Positions 11,850-23,450 of a DNA stretch of 64,000 nt are shown here, piece by piece. A program made the position numbers and the translations under genes. Positions within the stretch are counted from its first letter, which is position 1. Each line of letters begins with the position of its first letter. The stretch comes from Haliclystus octoradiatus. Taxonomy: Eukaryota; Cnidaria; Staurozoa; Stauromedusae; Haliclystidae. The stretch covers positions 4,119,345 to 4,183,344 of the forward strand of contig OU744451.1 in NCBI GenBank assembly GCA_916610825.1, read 5' to 3'. The notes under the pieces were generated by a model. The model was given only the letters and a program-made list of their open reading frames with translations. It made no database searches and was not told where the DNA came from.

Positions 11850-12890
11850 TTAGATGCAGAATCCCAGAAATTTTAGATTTCTATAATGTACCTATTGTTC
11901 TTATTGATGCTATTATGTCCTTTTACTCTTCTACTTCGGATTTTTTTAGAATTCACTATGGTGATACTGACGATTTCCCGACAGCTTGTGGCGTACTACA
12001 GGGTGACACATTGTTCCCTTTTTTTTTAATCTATCTATTGATTATGTTTTTCGTATTTCATTCCCTGACTCTTCCGGTTTTATCATTGATCGTCGTAGAT
12101 CTTCACGTCATCCAGAGCGCAGCGTATCTGACCTCTCATTTGTTGATGATATTGCTATCTTAACAAATAGCATATCTGATGCACAACAGCTTCTTGATGA
12201 AGTTGAACGGGTTGGTAAAACGGTAGGCTTGATAATTAACACGACTAAGACGAGGCATAAAGCAGGCACATCTTGCTACATCAAATGGTGATATATAACG
12301 TGTAGATTCTTTCAAGTACCTAGGTTCTGTACTTCCATCTTCTTCAGATGATTTACTAACCCAACGTAGAGGCCAGGCTTGGGCAGCCATTAGAGGTCTA
12401 AATAAATTCTGGGCGTCCGATGTCAACACTGACGTTAAGTTAAGACTGTTCAGACACACGATAGAACCTGTTCTATTATATGTATCTGAAACGTGGGTTC
12501 TATCAACCTCACTATTGTCCCGACTTGACTCAGCTTATAACGCCATGCTTCGGCATGCTTTAGGAATACATTGGCCCAACTTACTGTCTTCTGCTAAACT
12601 TAGAAAACTTTCCCCTTCTGCCTCTGCTATTGCTCACCAACGTCAGCTGTCTTTTTTAGGTCACATCGAAAGATCAAAGACGTATACCCCTCAACCGCTG
12701 CATGACATCCTTCACTGGCAACCGAAGGAGATGCTTCGACGGGGCTATGGAAGAGTAGTATCTTTTCATAATGTTTAGTATCGGGAATTGTGTTATTTAC
12801 AAGTTTCTTTGTCAGCTATGTCTGACCGTGATTTGTGACGTTCTTTGTGTAGCAAATATGTAAGGAGTCAGAGGGACGGCACATTCCTAT
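11850..12890 (+). pseudogene. LINE reverse transcriptase relic (3' half of ORF2)
   Basis: Three-frame reading recovers a non-LTR RT in order. DAIMSFYSSTSDF and CGVLQGDTL come first, then in a shifted frame the catalytic LSFVDDIAIL (12130-12165), FKYLGSVLPSSS (12313-12350), RRGQAWAAIRGLNKFW and IEPVLLYVSETWVLS. The frame at 12515-12778 then gives RLDSAYNAMLRHALGI and LSFLGHIERS. Several frameshifts and stops break the frame, so it is dead. A (TAC/TAT)-rich tail follows near 12900-12950. The clade is not assigned. Confidence 0.85.
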
Positions 12891-14135
12891 AATGTGACTG
12901 TATATTCTACTACTACTATTACTACGAATGATATTATTACTATTATTAGTTTATTATTATCAAATATTTCTATTATGCTATGTAAATTTTGTATGAATTT
13001 ACATCTTTAATGTTGAAACTTTCGAAATTTTGTATCATTGTAAACGTCACGAATTAAAATAAAACTGCACACATGCACGCAATTTCCGCGACTTTATTCA
13101 AAAACATGTGCAAGCGTCTCGACCAATCAAGTTGTTGGGAATCTTTGTGTCATTTTAAAATCTGTTTCACTTGTTATTGCCTGAAATTTCTTCTCAATCT
13201 CAAACATTCAAGCGATTTGGATTTCAATTTTAAAATAACCTTCCTTTTGAAAGTTTGCAACATTATCTTTTGCATAAATGGACTTCAAATGAGAAAAATG
13301 ACAGGCGGGTCTCTACGCACCTAGATTCCCGAGCGTGCTGATGATGAACAATGCTGAAACTGAGCTATGCCGAAGCCATGACTGACATTGATCGCAGAAT
13401 TTAGGCTAAGTTAAATCAAGTTGAGCTCGTATCGACCGCCGGTCAATGTTGCTTCTTCAAATAGTTATAAAATAAATATGAGTTCTAAATTTGAAAACAT
13501 CTTTTTGAATTTCTAAGCAGAACTCTATGAAGTGTAGAAATTCTTTTAACGTTTCATTGCTTTAACTACTGTAGAATGAAACAGTATTGTATTATTAAAG
13601 CTGTATTTTCTTACTGTAACAATAAATACTTCATTATTGTACATGATGCATGACAGTGGTGAAAATAATTTCGCTTTTCTCGGTTAGAAATAAACTCTAT
13701 ATAGAGATAGTTTGATGGTTTGAAATTTTGGAGAAACGAAATTATATTTTTACCTAGGAAAAAGATATCAAAGGTAGGACAATTAATATAGAGAGAATAA
13801 TCCTTGCTACTTATATGAAAAATTACGTAGATACAACATAAAAACGGTTAAAAATGTTAAAGATGTTTAATAGAAATCAGTCACTGAGAAACAAGAAAAT
13901 ATGTTCCAACGATAAGTTGATGTGTTCTTGCAAATCGACAACCGTTGAAATATTCGATACTGAAAATGATACCATAACAATAATAGAGTTGATCCAGTAT
14001 ATTTCGTTGCTTATGATGAACAATGCTGAAACTGAGCTATGCCGAAGCCATGACTGACATTGATCACTGAATTTAGGCTAAGTTAATCCCGGTCAATGTT
14101 GCTCCTTCAAATAGTTATAAAATAAATATGAGTTC

Positions 14136-14962
14136 TAAATGAGTTCGCTGCAACAACTTTCTTGCAAAACCTCCCAAATTATAGACTACCTTACCTTTGG
14201 AACAACAAAAAGTTCTATGACCCTTCTTCAACAGACTCCGGCATTCAATTAAAGATCACATGCTTGACAACTATGTCACTGATTGTGTGATACATGACTG
14301 TTATGTCTGTAACTTAACTTAACATCCGTATTTAGATGATTAATGTTACTATATATCAACTAATATTTTACAACATTGCTATTATACATTATCTATTTAA
14401 TATCCGTATCTAGATAACTATTAACTAATGCTACTTACCATATCCCAACTAATGTTTTTAACTTAACTATTATATACATCATGTATTTAACATCCGTCGG
14501 CCTAGAAAAGTTATATATATATATATATAAATAGTAGATCAAAGATCACGAGTTTATTCCGTTACTCTGAGTTTCGCGTAAAGACGCTCTTCAGACGGTT
14601 TTATTAAATTTATTGCTCTGCTTTTAGCATTGAGCACTCAAATTGATGTTTTGCCCACACAATTACTTTATTACATATATATATATATATATTATATACA
14701 GTAGGCCCTATATACATATTTCTTCCTTTTACATTTGCTTTTATTTTTTCACTTTACTTTCTTTTTATGACTTCCTCTTTTTATTCATTTGTTTTTATTG
14801 TTAAGTAAATCAAAATGTAAATAACTTTGTCACCCAATAAACAAGCAAAACTGCTTACGGGGTGACAAAAATCATTGTAAATTCAATTACTCAATGTAAA
14901 ACTTGCCTACTCGGTATGTATACTTTTCAATGATTGAAATAAACTTCTATCTATCTATCTAT
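14136..14962 (+). mobile_element. LINE 3' end (5'-truncated), first tandem copy
   Basis: The segment opens with coding remains reading NNFLAKPPKL then LPLEQQKVL, like the last residues of CR1/L2-type reverse transcriptases. A 3' UTR follows with ATTGAAATAAACTTC and a terminal (ATCT)n, as is typical of CR1/L2 tails. A hammerhead-bearing insertion interrupts it at about 14525-14690. Confidence 0.65.
14559..14598 (-). ncRNA. Type I hammerhead ribozyme, canonical core
   Basis: Identical in core to the copy at 11700-11739 but on the minus strand. It has stem I CCGT/ACGG, CTGAAGA (14594 down to 14588), stem II GCGT/ACGC with loop CTTT, GAAA, stem III ACT/AGT, and cleavage after GTA. It lies in an insertion of about 165 bp inside a TA-rich stretch of the LINE 3' UTR. 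The sister tandem unit (near 15995-16015) lacks that insertion. Confidence 0.8.
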
Positions 14963-15611
14963 AAATTTGAAAACATCTTTTTGAATTTCCAAGCAAAACT
15001 CTATGAAGTGTAGAAATTCTTTTAAAGTTTCATTGTTTTAACTACTGTAGAATGAAACAGTATTGTATTATTAAAGCTGTATTTTCTTACTGTAACAATA
15101 AATATTTCATTATTGTACATGATGCATGACAGTGGTGAAAATAATTTCGCTTTTCTCGGTTAGAAATAAACTCTATATAGAGATAGTTTGATGGTTTGAA
15201 ATTTTGGAGAAACGAAATTATATTTTTACCTAGGAAAAAGATATCAAAGGTAGGACAATTAATATAGAGAGAATAATCCTTGCTACTTATATGAAAAATT
15301 ACGTAGATACAACATAAAAACGGTTAAAAATGTTAAAGATGTTTAATAGAAATCAGTCACTGAGAAACAAGAAAATATGTTCCAACGATAAGTTGATGTG
15401 TTCTTGCAAATCGACAACCGTTGAAATATTCGATACTGAAAATGATACCATAACAATAATAGAGTTGATCCAGTATATTTCGTTGCTTATGATGAACAAT
15501 GCTGAAACTGAGCTATGCCGAAGCCATGACTGACATTGATCACTGAATTTAGGCTAAGTTAATCCCGGTCAATGTTGCTCCTTCAAATAGTTATAAAATA
15601 AATATGAGTTC

Positions 15612-16285
15612 TAAATGAGTTCGCTGCAACAACTTTCTTGCAAAACCTCCCAAAGTATAGACTACCTTACCTTTGGAACAACAAAAAGTTCTATGACATC
15701 GACCCTTCTTCAACAGACTTCCGGCATTTAATTAAAGATCACATGCTTGACAACTATGTCACTGATTGTGTGATACATGACTGTTATGTCTGTAACTTAA
15801 TTTAACATCCGTATTTAGATGATTAATGTTACTATATATCAACTAATATTTTACAACATTGCTATTATACATTATGTATTTAACATCCGTATCTAGATAA
15901 CTATTAACTAATGCTTCTTACAATATCTCAATTAATGTTTTTAACTTAACTATTATATACATCATGTATTTAACATCCGTGGGTCTCGAAAGGTTATATA
16001 TATATATGTATATTATACACAGTAGGCCCTATATACATATTTCTTCCTTTTACATTTGCTTTTATTTTTTCACTTTACTTTCTTTTTATGACTTCCTCTT
16101 TTTATTCATTTGTTTTTATTGTTAAGTAAATCAAAATGTAAATAACTTTGTCATCCAATAAACAAGCAAAAAACTGCTTACGGGGTGACAAAAATCATTG
16201 TAAATTCAATTACTCAATGTAAAACTTGCCTACTCGGTATGTATACTTTTCAATGATTGAAATAAACTTCTATCTATCTATCTAT
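15612..16285 (+). mobile_element. LINE 3' end, second tandem copy without insertion
   Basis: Same LINE tail as at 14136-14962, ending in CTATCTATCTATC. It lacks the 165-bp hammerhead insertion and so marks the empty site. It retains a short in-between stretch (GACATCGACC, near 15694) that the first copy has lost. Confidence 0.65.
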
Positions 16286-18687
16286 AAATTTGAAAACATC
16301 TTTTTGAATTTCCAAGCAAAACTCTATGAAGTGTAGAAATTCTTTCAAAGTTTCATTGTTTTAACTACTTTAGAATGAAACAGTATTGTATTATTAAAGC
16401 TTGTTTTTCTTACTGTAACAATAAATATTTCATTATTGTACATGATGCATGACAGTGGTGAAAATAATTTCGCTTTCATCGGTTTGAAATAAGCTCTAAA
16501 TAGAGATAGTTTGATGGTTTGAAATTTTGGAGAAACGAAATTATATTTTTACCTAAGATATCAAAGGTAGGACAATTAATATAGAGAGAATAATCCTTGC
16601 TACTTATATGAAAAATTACGTAGATACAACATAAAAACGGTTAAAAATGTTAAAGATGTTTAATAGAAATCAGTCACTGAGAAACAAGAAAATATGTTCC
16701 AACGATATAATATGATGTGTTCTTGCAATTCGACAACCGTTGAAATATTCGATACTGAAAATGATACCATAACAATAATACAGTTGATCCAGTATATTTC
16801 GTTATATGTGAAATAGAAAGCGAAATAAAATATCGAAGTCTAACTGAGCCATGACTGGTAAAAAGTGACTGTAATGTTATTTTTACTAACATATCTTACT
16901 TCATATATGATCATACCAAAAGCGCCGAACGTTAATTGGACATCACATACATATACACATACTTTCACATTTATAGTTAATTATATATATATCCCAATCT
17001 TATTTAATCGGAAAAAGAATATTTCCGAATCCTATATCAATATTTAAAGCTTCTTATTGTTTCTTATAATATTTTCTTAATTCATAAACATTTCTTCTCA
17101 TTTCTACATTCAAAATTAACAGTATCCAAAGATCAATTATACTTTCTAATAAAATCAGAAGTAATATTTGAACCCAATTGCTTGCTCATATGGGTTGTGA
17201 AAACGTTTGAAATATTCGTTACAGATGAAATGCTTTGTAACAATACTCGTGAACAAAATATATAATGGTTATAGATAGTGGGAAACGAAAGTACAGATTT
17301 TATATGATACAAAACAACGGGTTAATACAATGAAAAACGAAGTCTCCTGTGGATTTTCTTTTTTATAAACTATGTTAATAATCACTTGAAAAAAGGCAAG
17401 TCATTGTTGGCGGATTTGTACCACGTGATTTGCAGTGACAACTCACGACATGCAATGGCAACCACTATTAGTATATGGGTTTTCGTGCTATTTCAGGTAT
17501 AGACCTATACCTGCACAGTTTTAACCGAACAGTTAGAACACGCGTTTCGAAAATGGCGATGAGCTACGACAAATTGAGTTAAATTAGAAAACAAATCATT
17601 GTTGTGATAAAATTGGTAAGACGTAATTGAAGTTCCAGACAAAGATTATGTTACATGATTATTAAAGTGATTACATCTCTCTGAGTGAGATTCGATGACT
17701 CGCTCTGATCAAAGAAAAACATCTTTTAAAACTCAAATTTCTAGATTTCAAGTTATTTTGGAAAATTTGTAGGATCTATTGGTTTACTGTTTGGATGTGA
17801 AGACTTGAATAATGTTTACTAATAATTTATAACAAGTTTGCAGCTTTAATTACAGGATAAATTCTGCTTTATAAATACTTCTTAATATTGATTGTGCATT
17901 ACTCTTCTTCCAGTTGAGTTAAATATAATTCCCTGTTATAACAAAAAGATAATGTTCGCTAGGTTGATTTTCAGAAATTGTTTATGATACTGCTTTCTAT
18001 TTGAAAATGGCAAAAATCAACCCTCCATTGATAAATAATAATGAGAGTCGTATTTCTATAACCATCAATCCATAGAGACACCATAAAGACATTATAATCC
18101 ACATATGACCAACTCAACTGTGGCAATCATCTGACAATTTCAGTATCACAAGTCTAAATTATTAAAAATAGTAAGATGATTGAATGAATTCCGTTAAATC
18201 TCCATAATAGTGTTCAGATAGATCTTAAATTCAATTATTATCATTAACGTTCGTCAGCCTGATACCGTGGATCAATTGTTTGGATCTTACAGTGTGTATT
18301 GTTATAATCAATTTAAATTGTTTTTAATAAATAATTTGGTAGTTTGTTGAGCAACCCCAACGTTCTTTATTTCCTATTCGCTCTTGATGATAACTGTAAA
18401 ATAAATGCTCCAATTGTTTGGTATGCTATGTTCTTGGGAAGGAGGATGGGAGGTAACTCTCATATGATGGCTATATAGAAACGTGTCATTTTTTGCTGTC
18501 GATATTCCAGCAAAGATAAATAGTTCATTTGCGATGGGAAGTTTATTATTTTTGAACTTTTTAGCCTTTTTAAGTGTTTGGGACTTTTCTTTGTAGCATT
18601 CACAGGATTTTCGAAAATTTTTGACACAGTAATGAGCTCCTTTTTACATAATGAAGCCCCCAGTCCTTGCAGAGCTGAAGTTGCCCC

Positions 18688-19378
18688 TGTATTGTTCTAA
18701 AGTTAAAATATGAGGAAAGTAAAAGACAGAGCCACGAGACACGTGTTGTTAGTCAGCCATCTTGGCGTGTCTAGTGATTATGTGTAAGAGGTCTGGTGAT
18801 AGTGACAAGTCTAAATTAGGTCTAATTATATAAGAATTCATTATAGAGTAACTTGACTTTCATCTAGTCGTCACTACTTAACTTCAACGTATATTCAATG
18901 TAGTGCTCCACTTCCACTAACTCTAGTCAACAACGTAATATTCCCCTCAAGTCAAGTTAGTATCACATCAACATCAATATAAATCAAGTCGTATTGCAAT
19001 ATTCAAGTCCAGTCAGTACTATGCACTCTTCAACAAAATCACAGATGTATTACATCCATTGCTACCAGCAAAAATACAAACAATATAACATATCATAAAT
19101 CACATTATATATACTACTTTAACCTTGTAAATTTGTAATCTATTCTCCCTCTCTTTCTCCTGGGTGGAGGGAGAGATGTAGTAATCTTATAAAAGAATAC
19201 TACATACCCCTCCCCCCGCAGTGTAATGTTCTTGAGTTAAAATATGAGGAAAGTAAAAAACAGAGCCACGAGACACGTGCTGTTAGTCAGCCATGTTGGT
19301 GTGTCTGGTGATTTATGTGTAAGAGGTCTGGTAATAGCTACAAGTCTAAATTAGGTCTAATTATATAAGAATACTACA
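18688..19378. mobile_element. Small LTR-flanked element (TRIM-like)
   Basis: Direct repeats of about 155 bp at 18688-18842 and 19222-19378 share AAAATATGAGGAAAGTAAAA, CAGAGCCACGAGACACGTG and TAGGTCTAATTATATAAGAA. The outer ends are TG…CA. The paralogous flanks B and C lack the segment, which supports insertion. The interior (about 380 bp) is non-coding and contains a C-rich run just before the right repeat. TSD is unclear (CCC on both sides). Confidence 0.6.
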
Positions 19379-20337
19379 ACCCTCAGGTTTTGTTATGTTA
19401 TTTTCAGGTAGAAGGATCATCCTTATATCAAGGGTGGACATCCACCTACCTGAAAGAAGTTCTTTATTGTTCTCATGTCGTGTCACCCTTGTAAACACAT
19501 TGAAGGACGAATGATCCTCGTTGCCGAAACAGATTTATCTGGAAAAAAGATCCTTTTACATAAACTCTGCTGCTACTGTGATTGAATGAAAAGCTGTTCC
19601 TCCCCAAAAACAAGTCACTTTTCCTAGTATACAGAAATAATTTTCTTAAACGCTATATGAGAACAATTCATTAGAAGGATGCTGTTATTCCTTCTAAAAG
19701 GGGCCTTAGATTCCAAATAATATTAATGGAAAATGATAATGAACCGAATATTCTATCATAATTGAAGGAGTCAATGAATACGCTTCTGGAAGTCCTTTAT
19801 TGAACTTGGCTAGTAAGTGAAGTCATTGCTTGATAGAAGGGCTACATTGAGCGTATAGATTACGTCAGCGGCAGGACATAATATGTAACTTCGTAAAATG
19901 CTACGAATCGTAGAGACAAGCTAAAAGAAATACATTGTACTTTCTGTAATAATTATGTTGTCATCTTATTAATCTCTCATCTCAGCATCTCTCCTTGAAA
20001 AAACCAAGCTCTTTTCCCCTATAAGTCAATTCTGAGTACTGTATCTTCATGATTGTAGACCTCATGTCTTTTATCTATAATGTTCTGAATTAAATTCCTC
20101 AATCTTGAAATTTAGTTAAGATAAGAGCTTACGATTTAGGTTATCCAAGAGACATGATCACTTCCAACGGCAGTGATATACCATGGAATGACAGCTAGGT
20201 GGTTAATTTATATGTTTGGAACTATGCGTGATCTTTAAATTCCATTCATATAGTATTAAGCAATGATACCTCGATTCAAATTTCCTAAAGTGAGACGTCT
20301 CCTAACAATACATATTAAATTATATTTTTCTATCAAT

Positions 20338-20358
20338 AGGTTATCAATTTGAAGCAAG
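20338..20358 (+). promoter_or_regulatory. Conserved acceptor-like site before the VCBS start codon
   Basis: A T-rich tract ending ATCAATAG lies 19 bases before the ATG, in the same place in all four gene copies (20339, 30203, 36183 and 62270). It looks like a 3' splice site. It could join an upstream non-coding exon or receive a trans-spliced leader. No matching donor exon was identified. Confidence 0.4.
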
Positions 20359-22047
20359 ATGTTTGTCGATTTAAAGCATTTAGTATTGATTATTTCTTTG
20401 ATTTCAATTACGAAGTGTGCAGACGATCGTGAATATTGTGGGTTTGGTCGTGCAACAGATCAAAATTTTCTCATCGACAATCCTACTGCATTATATTCAA
20501 TCAATGTTGACGGTCATCAACCAGCAGTCTTAATCCATGATGCCACATCTGGGCTAAGGCTGGCTTATGGTTATACCAATGGAGAATATCCAAGAACAAC
20601 AACTACAATTGCTTCGACATCATTTTGTGCTGCCGGTACCGATAAGATCCACGTTGCTGATATAAACGGCGATCACAGAGATGACATTGTCTGCCAAGAA
20701 ATTGCAACTGGTAAATTTACTGTCATGTTCAACAACAATGGTCAATTTTCAACTGAAACAAGTGTTGCCATTGGATACACATGCACCCATGATGTATACT
20801 TTGGTAATTTTGACGGAAAAGCTGGGGATGATATCCTGTGCTTGGATGGTACAGATAGCAATGTAGCCCCAACCATGTTTTTCTTCTTTAGTTGCCATGC
20901 CTCTCAATCTGGTAGCCATTATCCCTATCCTCAAAGTCATGGATCACATCATGGAAGCCCCTACCAAGGGTTTAACGCACCAAGGTATCCTGCACCATAT
21001 AATGTTGTGGATCACCACTCTACCATCTATCCACTACCCCACAATGTTGCATACCCAGCTGCACCCCCTCATCCTGAAGTAGTTATGCATCCTCAACCAG
21101 AAGTTTATCACAGTCATCATGCAGCCCCATATCCACTGCCCCACAATGCTGCATATCCAGTTGCACCTCCTCATCCTGAAGTAGTTATGCATCCTCAACC
21201 AGAAATTTATCGCGGCCATCATGCAGCCCCATTTCCTCTGCCCCACAATGTTGCATATCCAGTCGCACCTCCTCATCCTGAAGTAGTTATGCATCCTCAA
21301 CCAGAGATGATTAGTCACCCGTTTCCCGTTGTCCATGCTCAACCAGAAGTTGTCCATCATCACCTACCAGTGCAACCGTTCCACATGAATCCTGTTCCCT
21401 TATCTCATGGTCATCATTTCATGCCTGGTCCACATTCCAGAATCCATCACATGAGATACAGAAGACACTACGTAAGTGGTCCATATGCATACAGTGCTTC
21501 TAGCTTTCAACAAGGTACCTGTGGAGCTGGAATGATGTCATCTTTCGCTGCAACTGATATTTCTGCAACTTGCACTTATGCTGCTCCTTCACACATTCAA
21601 ATACTGGACATGAATAACGATGGCATCGATGATATATTGTGTGCTGAAACTGCAACTGAAGGAAACAAGTTTTTTGGAAACGGACGAACAACAGGAAATA
21701 TCTTTTCTTCTGGATCAGAGGATACTGAAATAGATTGTGATCCAGCAGCAGCATTTCTATTTCCCTCAGATATTGATGGAGATGGAGACAAAGATCTTAT
21801 TTGCTTCACAGCAGTAGCTGGAACTGTTTCAGCAACTGTCATGCCAAACGATGGTACTGGGAATTATGGTGCTGCTGTTTCTCCTCCTACAATTGCTAGC
21901 TGCTTGAATATATGTCAAGGTCCATTTGCATCATGGGCAGCTATAACGGGTGATTTTAATCATGATGGTTATGAAGATTTCTTGTGTTATGATACGACAA
22001 CTGATGATGCAGACTTTGTTTTCTCATCGTTAAAATTAACTGCTTAA
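20359..22047 (+). CDS. Secreted VCBS/FG-GAP-like protein with His/Pro-rich repeats, copy A
   Basis: Single exon, 562 residues. Residues 1-20 form a signal peptide (hydrophobic LVLIISLISI, then KCA). Five Ca-loop motifs of the VCBS/FG-GAP type lie at about 101 (DINGDHRDDI), 150 (NFDGKAGDDI), 417 (DMNNDGIDDI), 471 (DIDGDGDKDL) and 532 (DFNHDGYEDF). A cysteine follows each at a fixed distance. Residues 181-372 are a His/Pro/Tyr-rich insert with three units of about 34 residues (PLPHN-AYP-APPHPEVVMHPQPE). By family knowledge the loops bind Ca2+ in beta-propeller-like folds; the His-rich part could bind metal ions (inference). The start is chosen for the signal peptide and for conservation across paralogs. 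Exact function unknown. Confidence 0.85.
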   Translation: MFVDLKHLVLIISLISITKCADDREYCGFGRATDQNFLIDNPTALYSINVDGHQPAVLIHDATSGLRLAYGYTNGEYPRTTTTIASTSFCAAGTDKIHVADINGDHRDDIVCQEIATGKFTVMFNNNGQFSTETSVAIGYTCTHDVYFGNFDGKAGDDILCLDGTDSNVAPTMFFFFSCHASQSGSHYPYPQSHGSHHGSPYQGFNAPRYPAPYNVVDHHSTIYPLPHNVAYPAAPPHPEVVMHPQPEVYHSHHAAPYPLPHNAAYPVAPPHPEVVMHPQPEIYRGHHAAPFPLPHNVAYPVAPPHPEVVMHPQPEMISHPFPVVHAQPEVVHHHLPVQPFHMNPVPLSHGHHFMPGPHSRIHHMRYRRHYVSGPYAYSASSFQQGTCGAGMMSSFAATDISATCTYAAPSHIQILDMNNDGIDDILCAETATEGNKFFGNGRTTGNIFSSGSEDTEIDCDPAAAFLFPSDIDGDGDKDLICFTAVAGTVSATVMPNDGTGNYGAAVSPPTIASCLNICQGPFASWAAITGDFNHDGYEDFLCYDTTTDDADFVFSSLKLTA

Positions 22048-23450
22048 AAATTTTTTTAACCATATCGACTTATAATATTTTTGTAATATCTACTTCTTTT
22101 ATAGCACTTTCAGTAGTTTGATTAGACTGCCACTATATTTTATTGACTGAAAAATGCCGCTTTACCTCATTTAATGTTAACTTAGCTGCTGAATATACAT
22201 ATATTGCTTTTCGACAATTTGTTTGTTTAATACATTCATTAGATGGATTATTGAACTTCTGTAAGTGATATAAGCCATTTGTGAAAATAATATTTTATTT
22301 TGCTGTTAATTTTTGGCAGGGATGCATTATGTCAGAGAAATGTTTTTTGTTGATTCTTCATCAACGCAGAAATGCAAAAATTGAGCTAACTTTTTTGCTT
22401 AGTATTCATATTCATGAGTCAATTTAATTTGATTAGTATAGGTCTATTTTACTTCATATAAATCTGGCTCCCACTTATAGCCAATTTTGACTGCGTGCTT
22501 TCAACTTTGAAGCGACGCAGGCAAGTCTAACGATACCCGTTCTAAACATTAAAAAAGGTTGATAAATGTCTACGGCTGTGACCTCGGAAAATGTCACAGG
22601 CAAGAACGCAGGCAAGCACGCAGGCAAGCACGCAGGCAAATTGGCTATATGAGATCGAGGCTTAATAGAGACAACTATTTTCATTAATATATAGGTTCTA
22701 GAAAAGTCATGGAAAACAGATTAACTCTGCTGACCATCAGCATATCTATAGTTAGGTGTTCAAATAGAAGGATTATGAAGTCTATTTCATAAGTATTTCA
22801 TTCAAATATTAATCCCAAATTGTTTGCCCTATTTTGGATAATAGTTCCAGAGAGTATGTTCAAGCTGAATAAAAAAAGTCGAGGAAGATAGTTTTCAATT
22901 TGCACTCCTCCACGTAGCAATTTATTATAATAATATGCAAACGGTCTCGGTGACCAAATCACTATTGTTTGATTATTATAAAACTCCTTCTCGGATGCGC
23001 ACTTTCGAAACTTTTAATATGATTCTTGGGTATCTGCAGGCCTTTGTACCATCTCAACGATAACTTTTTGCAGCGTAAAATGTGATAAATTGAACAAAAG
23101 TTGCAATTAAAAAACCAAAAATCACATAATTCGAAGGAAGTAATGTGAAATTAAACTGTGTTGCTTTCGTTCTCTTTCTTTTATTATGAAGAAATTTCTA
23201 TTGTATTGAAGAATTTTCTCATCTCGCTTTGCTTACCACGAGTTCACGGCCACGTGTGTCATAGTTGCAAATATTTTCCTTCCATGCACGTACAAGAATA
23301 TTTCAATTTTAGTACGAAAGTATTTCAATATGCCTTGGTGGAGAAGAGCGACTGTCAGATATTTAGTTACAAAAGGAATTTCAAAAATATTCAACTTTCT
23401 GAATCTGGATTCAAAAAAATTAAACATCAATAGTAAAAAGATGGGATAGA
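22048..23450. repeat. Duplicated 3' flank of VCBS gene, copy A
   Basis: The sequence after the stop matches 31687-31970, 37853-38530 and 63950-64000, and its distal part (22670-23430) matches 52490-53250. It is AT-rich and I see no gene or clear AATAAA signal. A foldback element lies at 22465-22663. Confidence 0.75.
22465..22663. mobile_element. Foldback element related to 7187-7485
   Basis: It has a CTATATGAGATCGAGGCTT end mirrored by GGCTCCCACTTATAGCC, and internal GCACGCAGGCAA repeats. It shares AAATGTCTACGG-TGTGACC with the 7.2-kb element. It is shorter and more diverged. Confidence 0.6.

Larger units (their letters stand above)
13334..16850. repeat. Nested tandem duplication array
   Basis: A segment starting AAATTTGAAAACATC occurs at about 13487, 14964 and 16286, an offset of about 1,476 bp between the first two. 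An identical 67-codon frame at 13854 and 15330 shows how recent this is. Copies 1 and 2 each end in a LINE 3' tail (14136-14962 and 15612-16285). The third copy continues into ordinary flank as in the single-copy relative at 32.3-33.0 kb. The short reading frames are not credible genes. Confidence 0.85.
17040..20358. repeat. Duplicated 5' flank of VCBS gene, copy A
   Basis: This non-coding stretch matches 33340-36202 (copy B) through most of its length. It matches 26030-26540 plus 28571-30222 (copy C) and 57830-58640 plus 60900-62288 (copy D) in part. Shared landmarks include AACTCAACTGTGGCAATCAT, AAACACATT-AAGGACGAATGATCCTCGTTGCCG (split motif) and the final TATCAATAGGTTATCAATT before the start codon. 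It is interrupted by an LTR-flanked insertion at 18688-19378. I see no gene in it. Confidence 0.8.

Noticed and set aside
13854..14057. 67-residue frame duplicated identically at 15330-15533
   Set aside because: Identity is explained by the recent tandem duplication; the third copy and the 32.7-kb relative do not keep the frame.
21034..21363. Antisense frames opposite the His/Pro-rich region
   Set aside because: Shadow of the repeat coding strand; recurs wherever the His/Pro units occur and has no signals of its own.
21479..21501. GTAAGT…ACAG mini-intron inside the VCBS gene
   Set aside because: Only about 23 nt long, far too short for splicing, and the frame runs through it in all intact copies.
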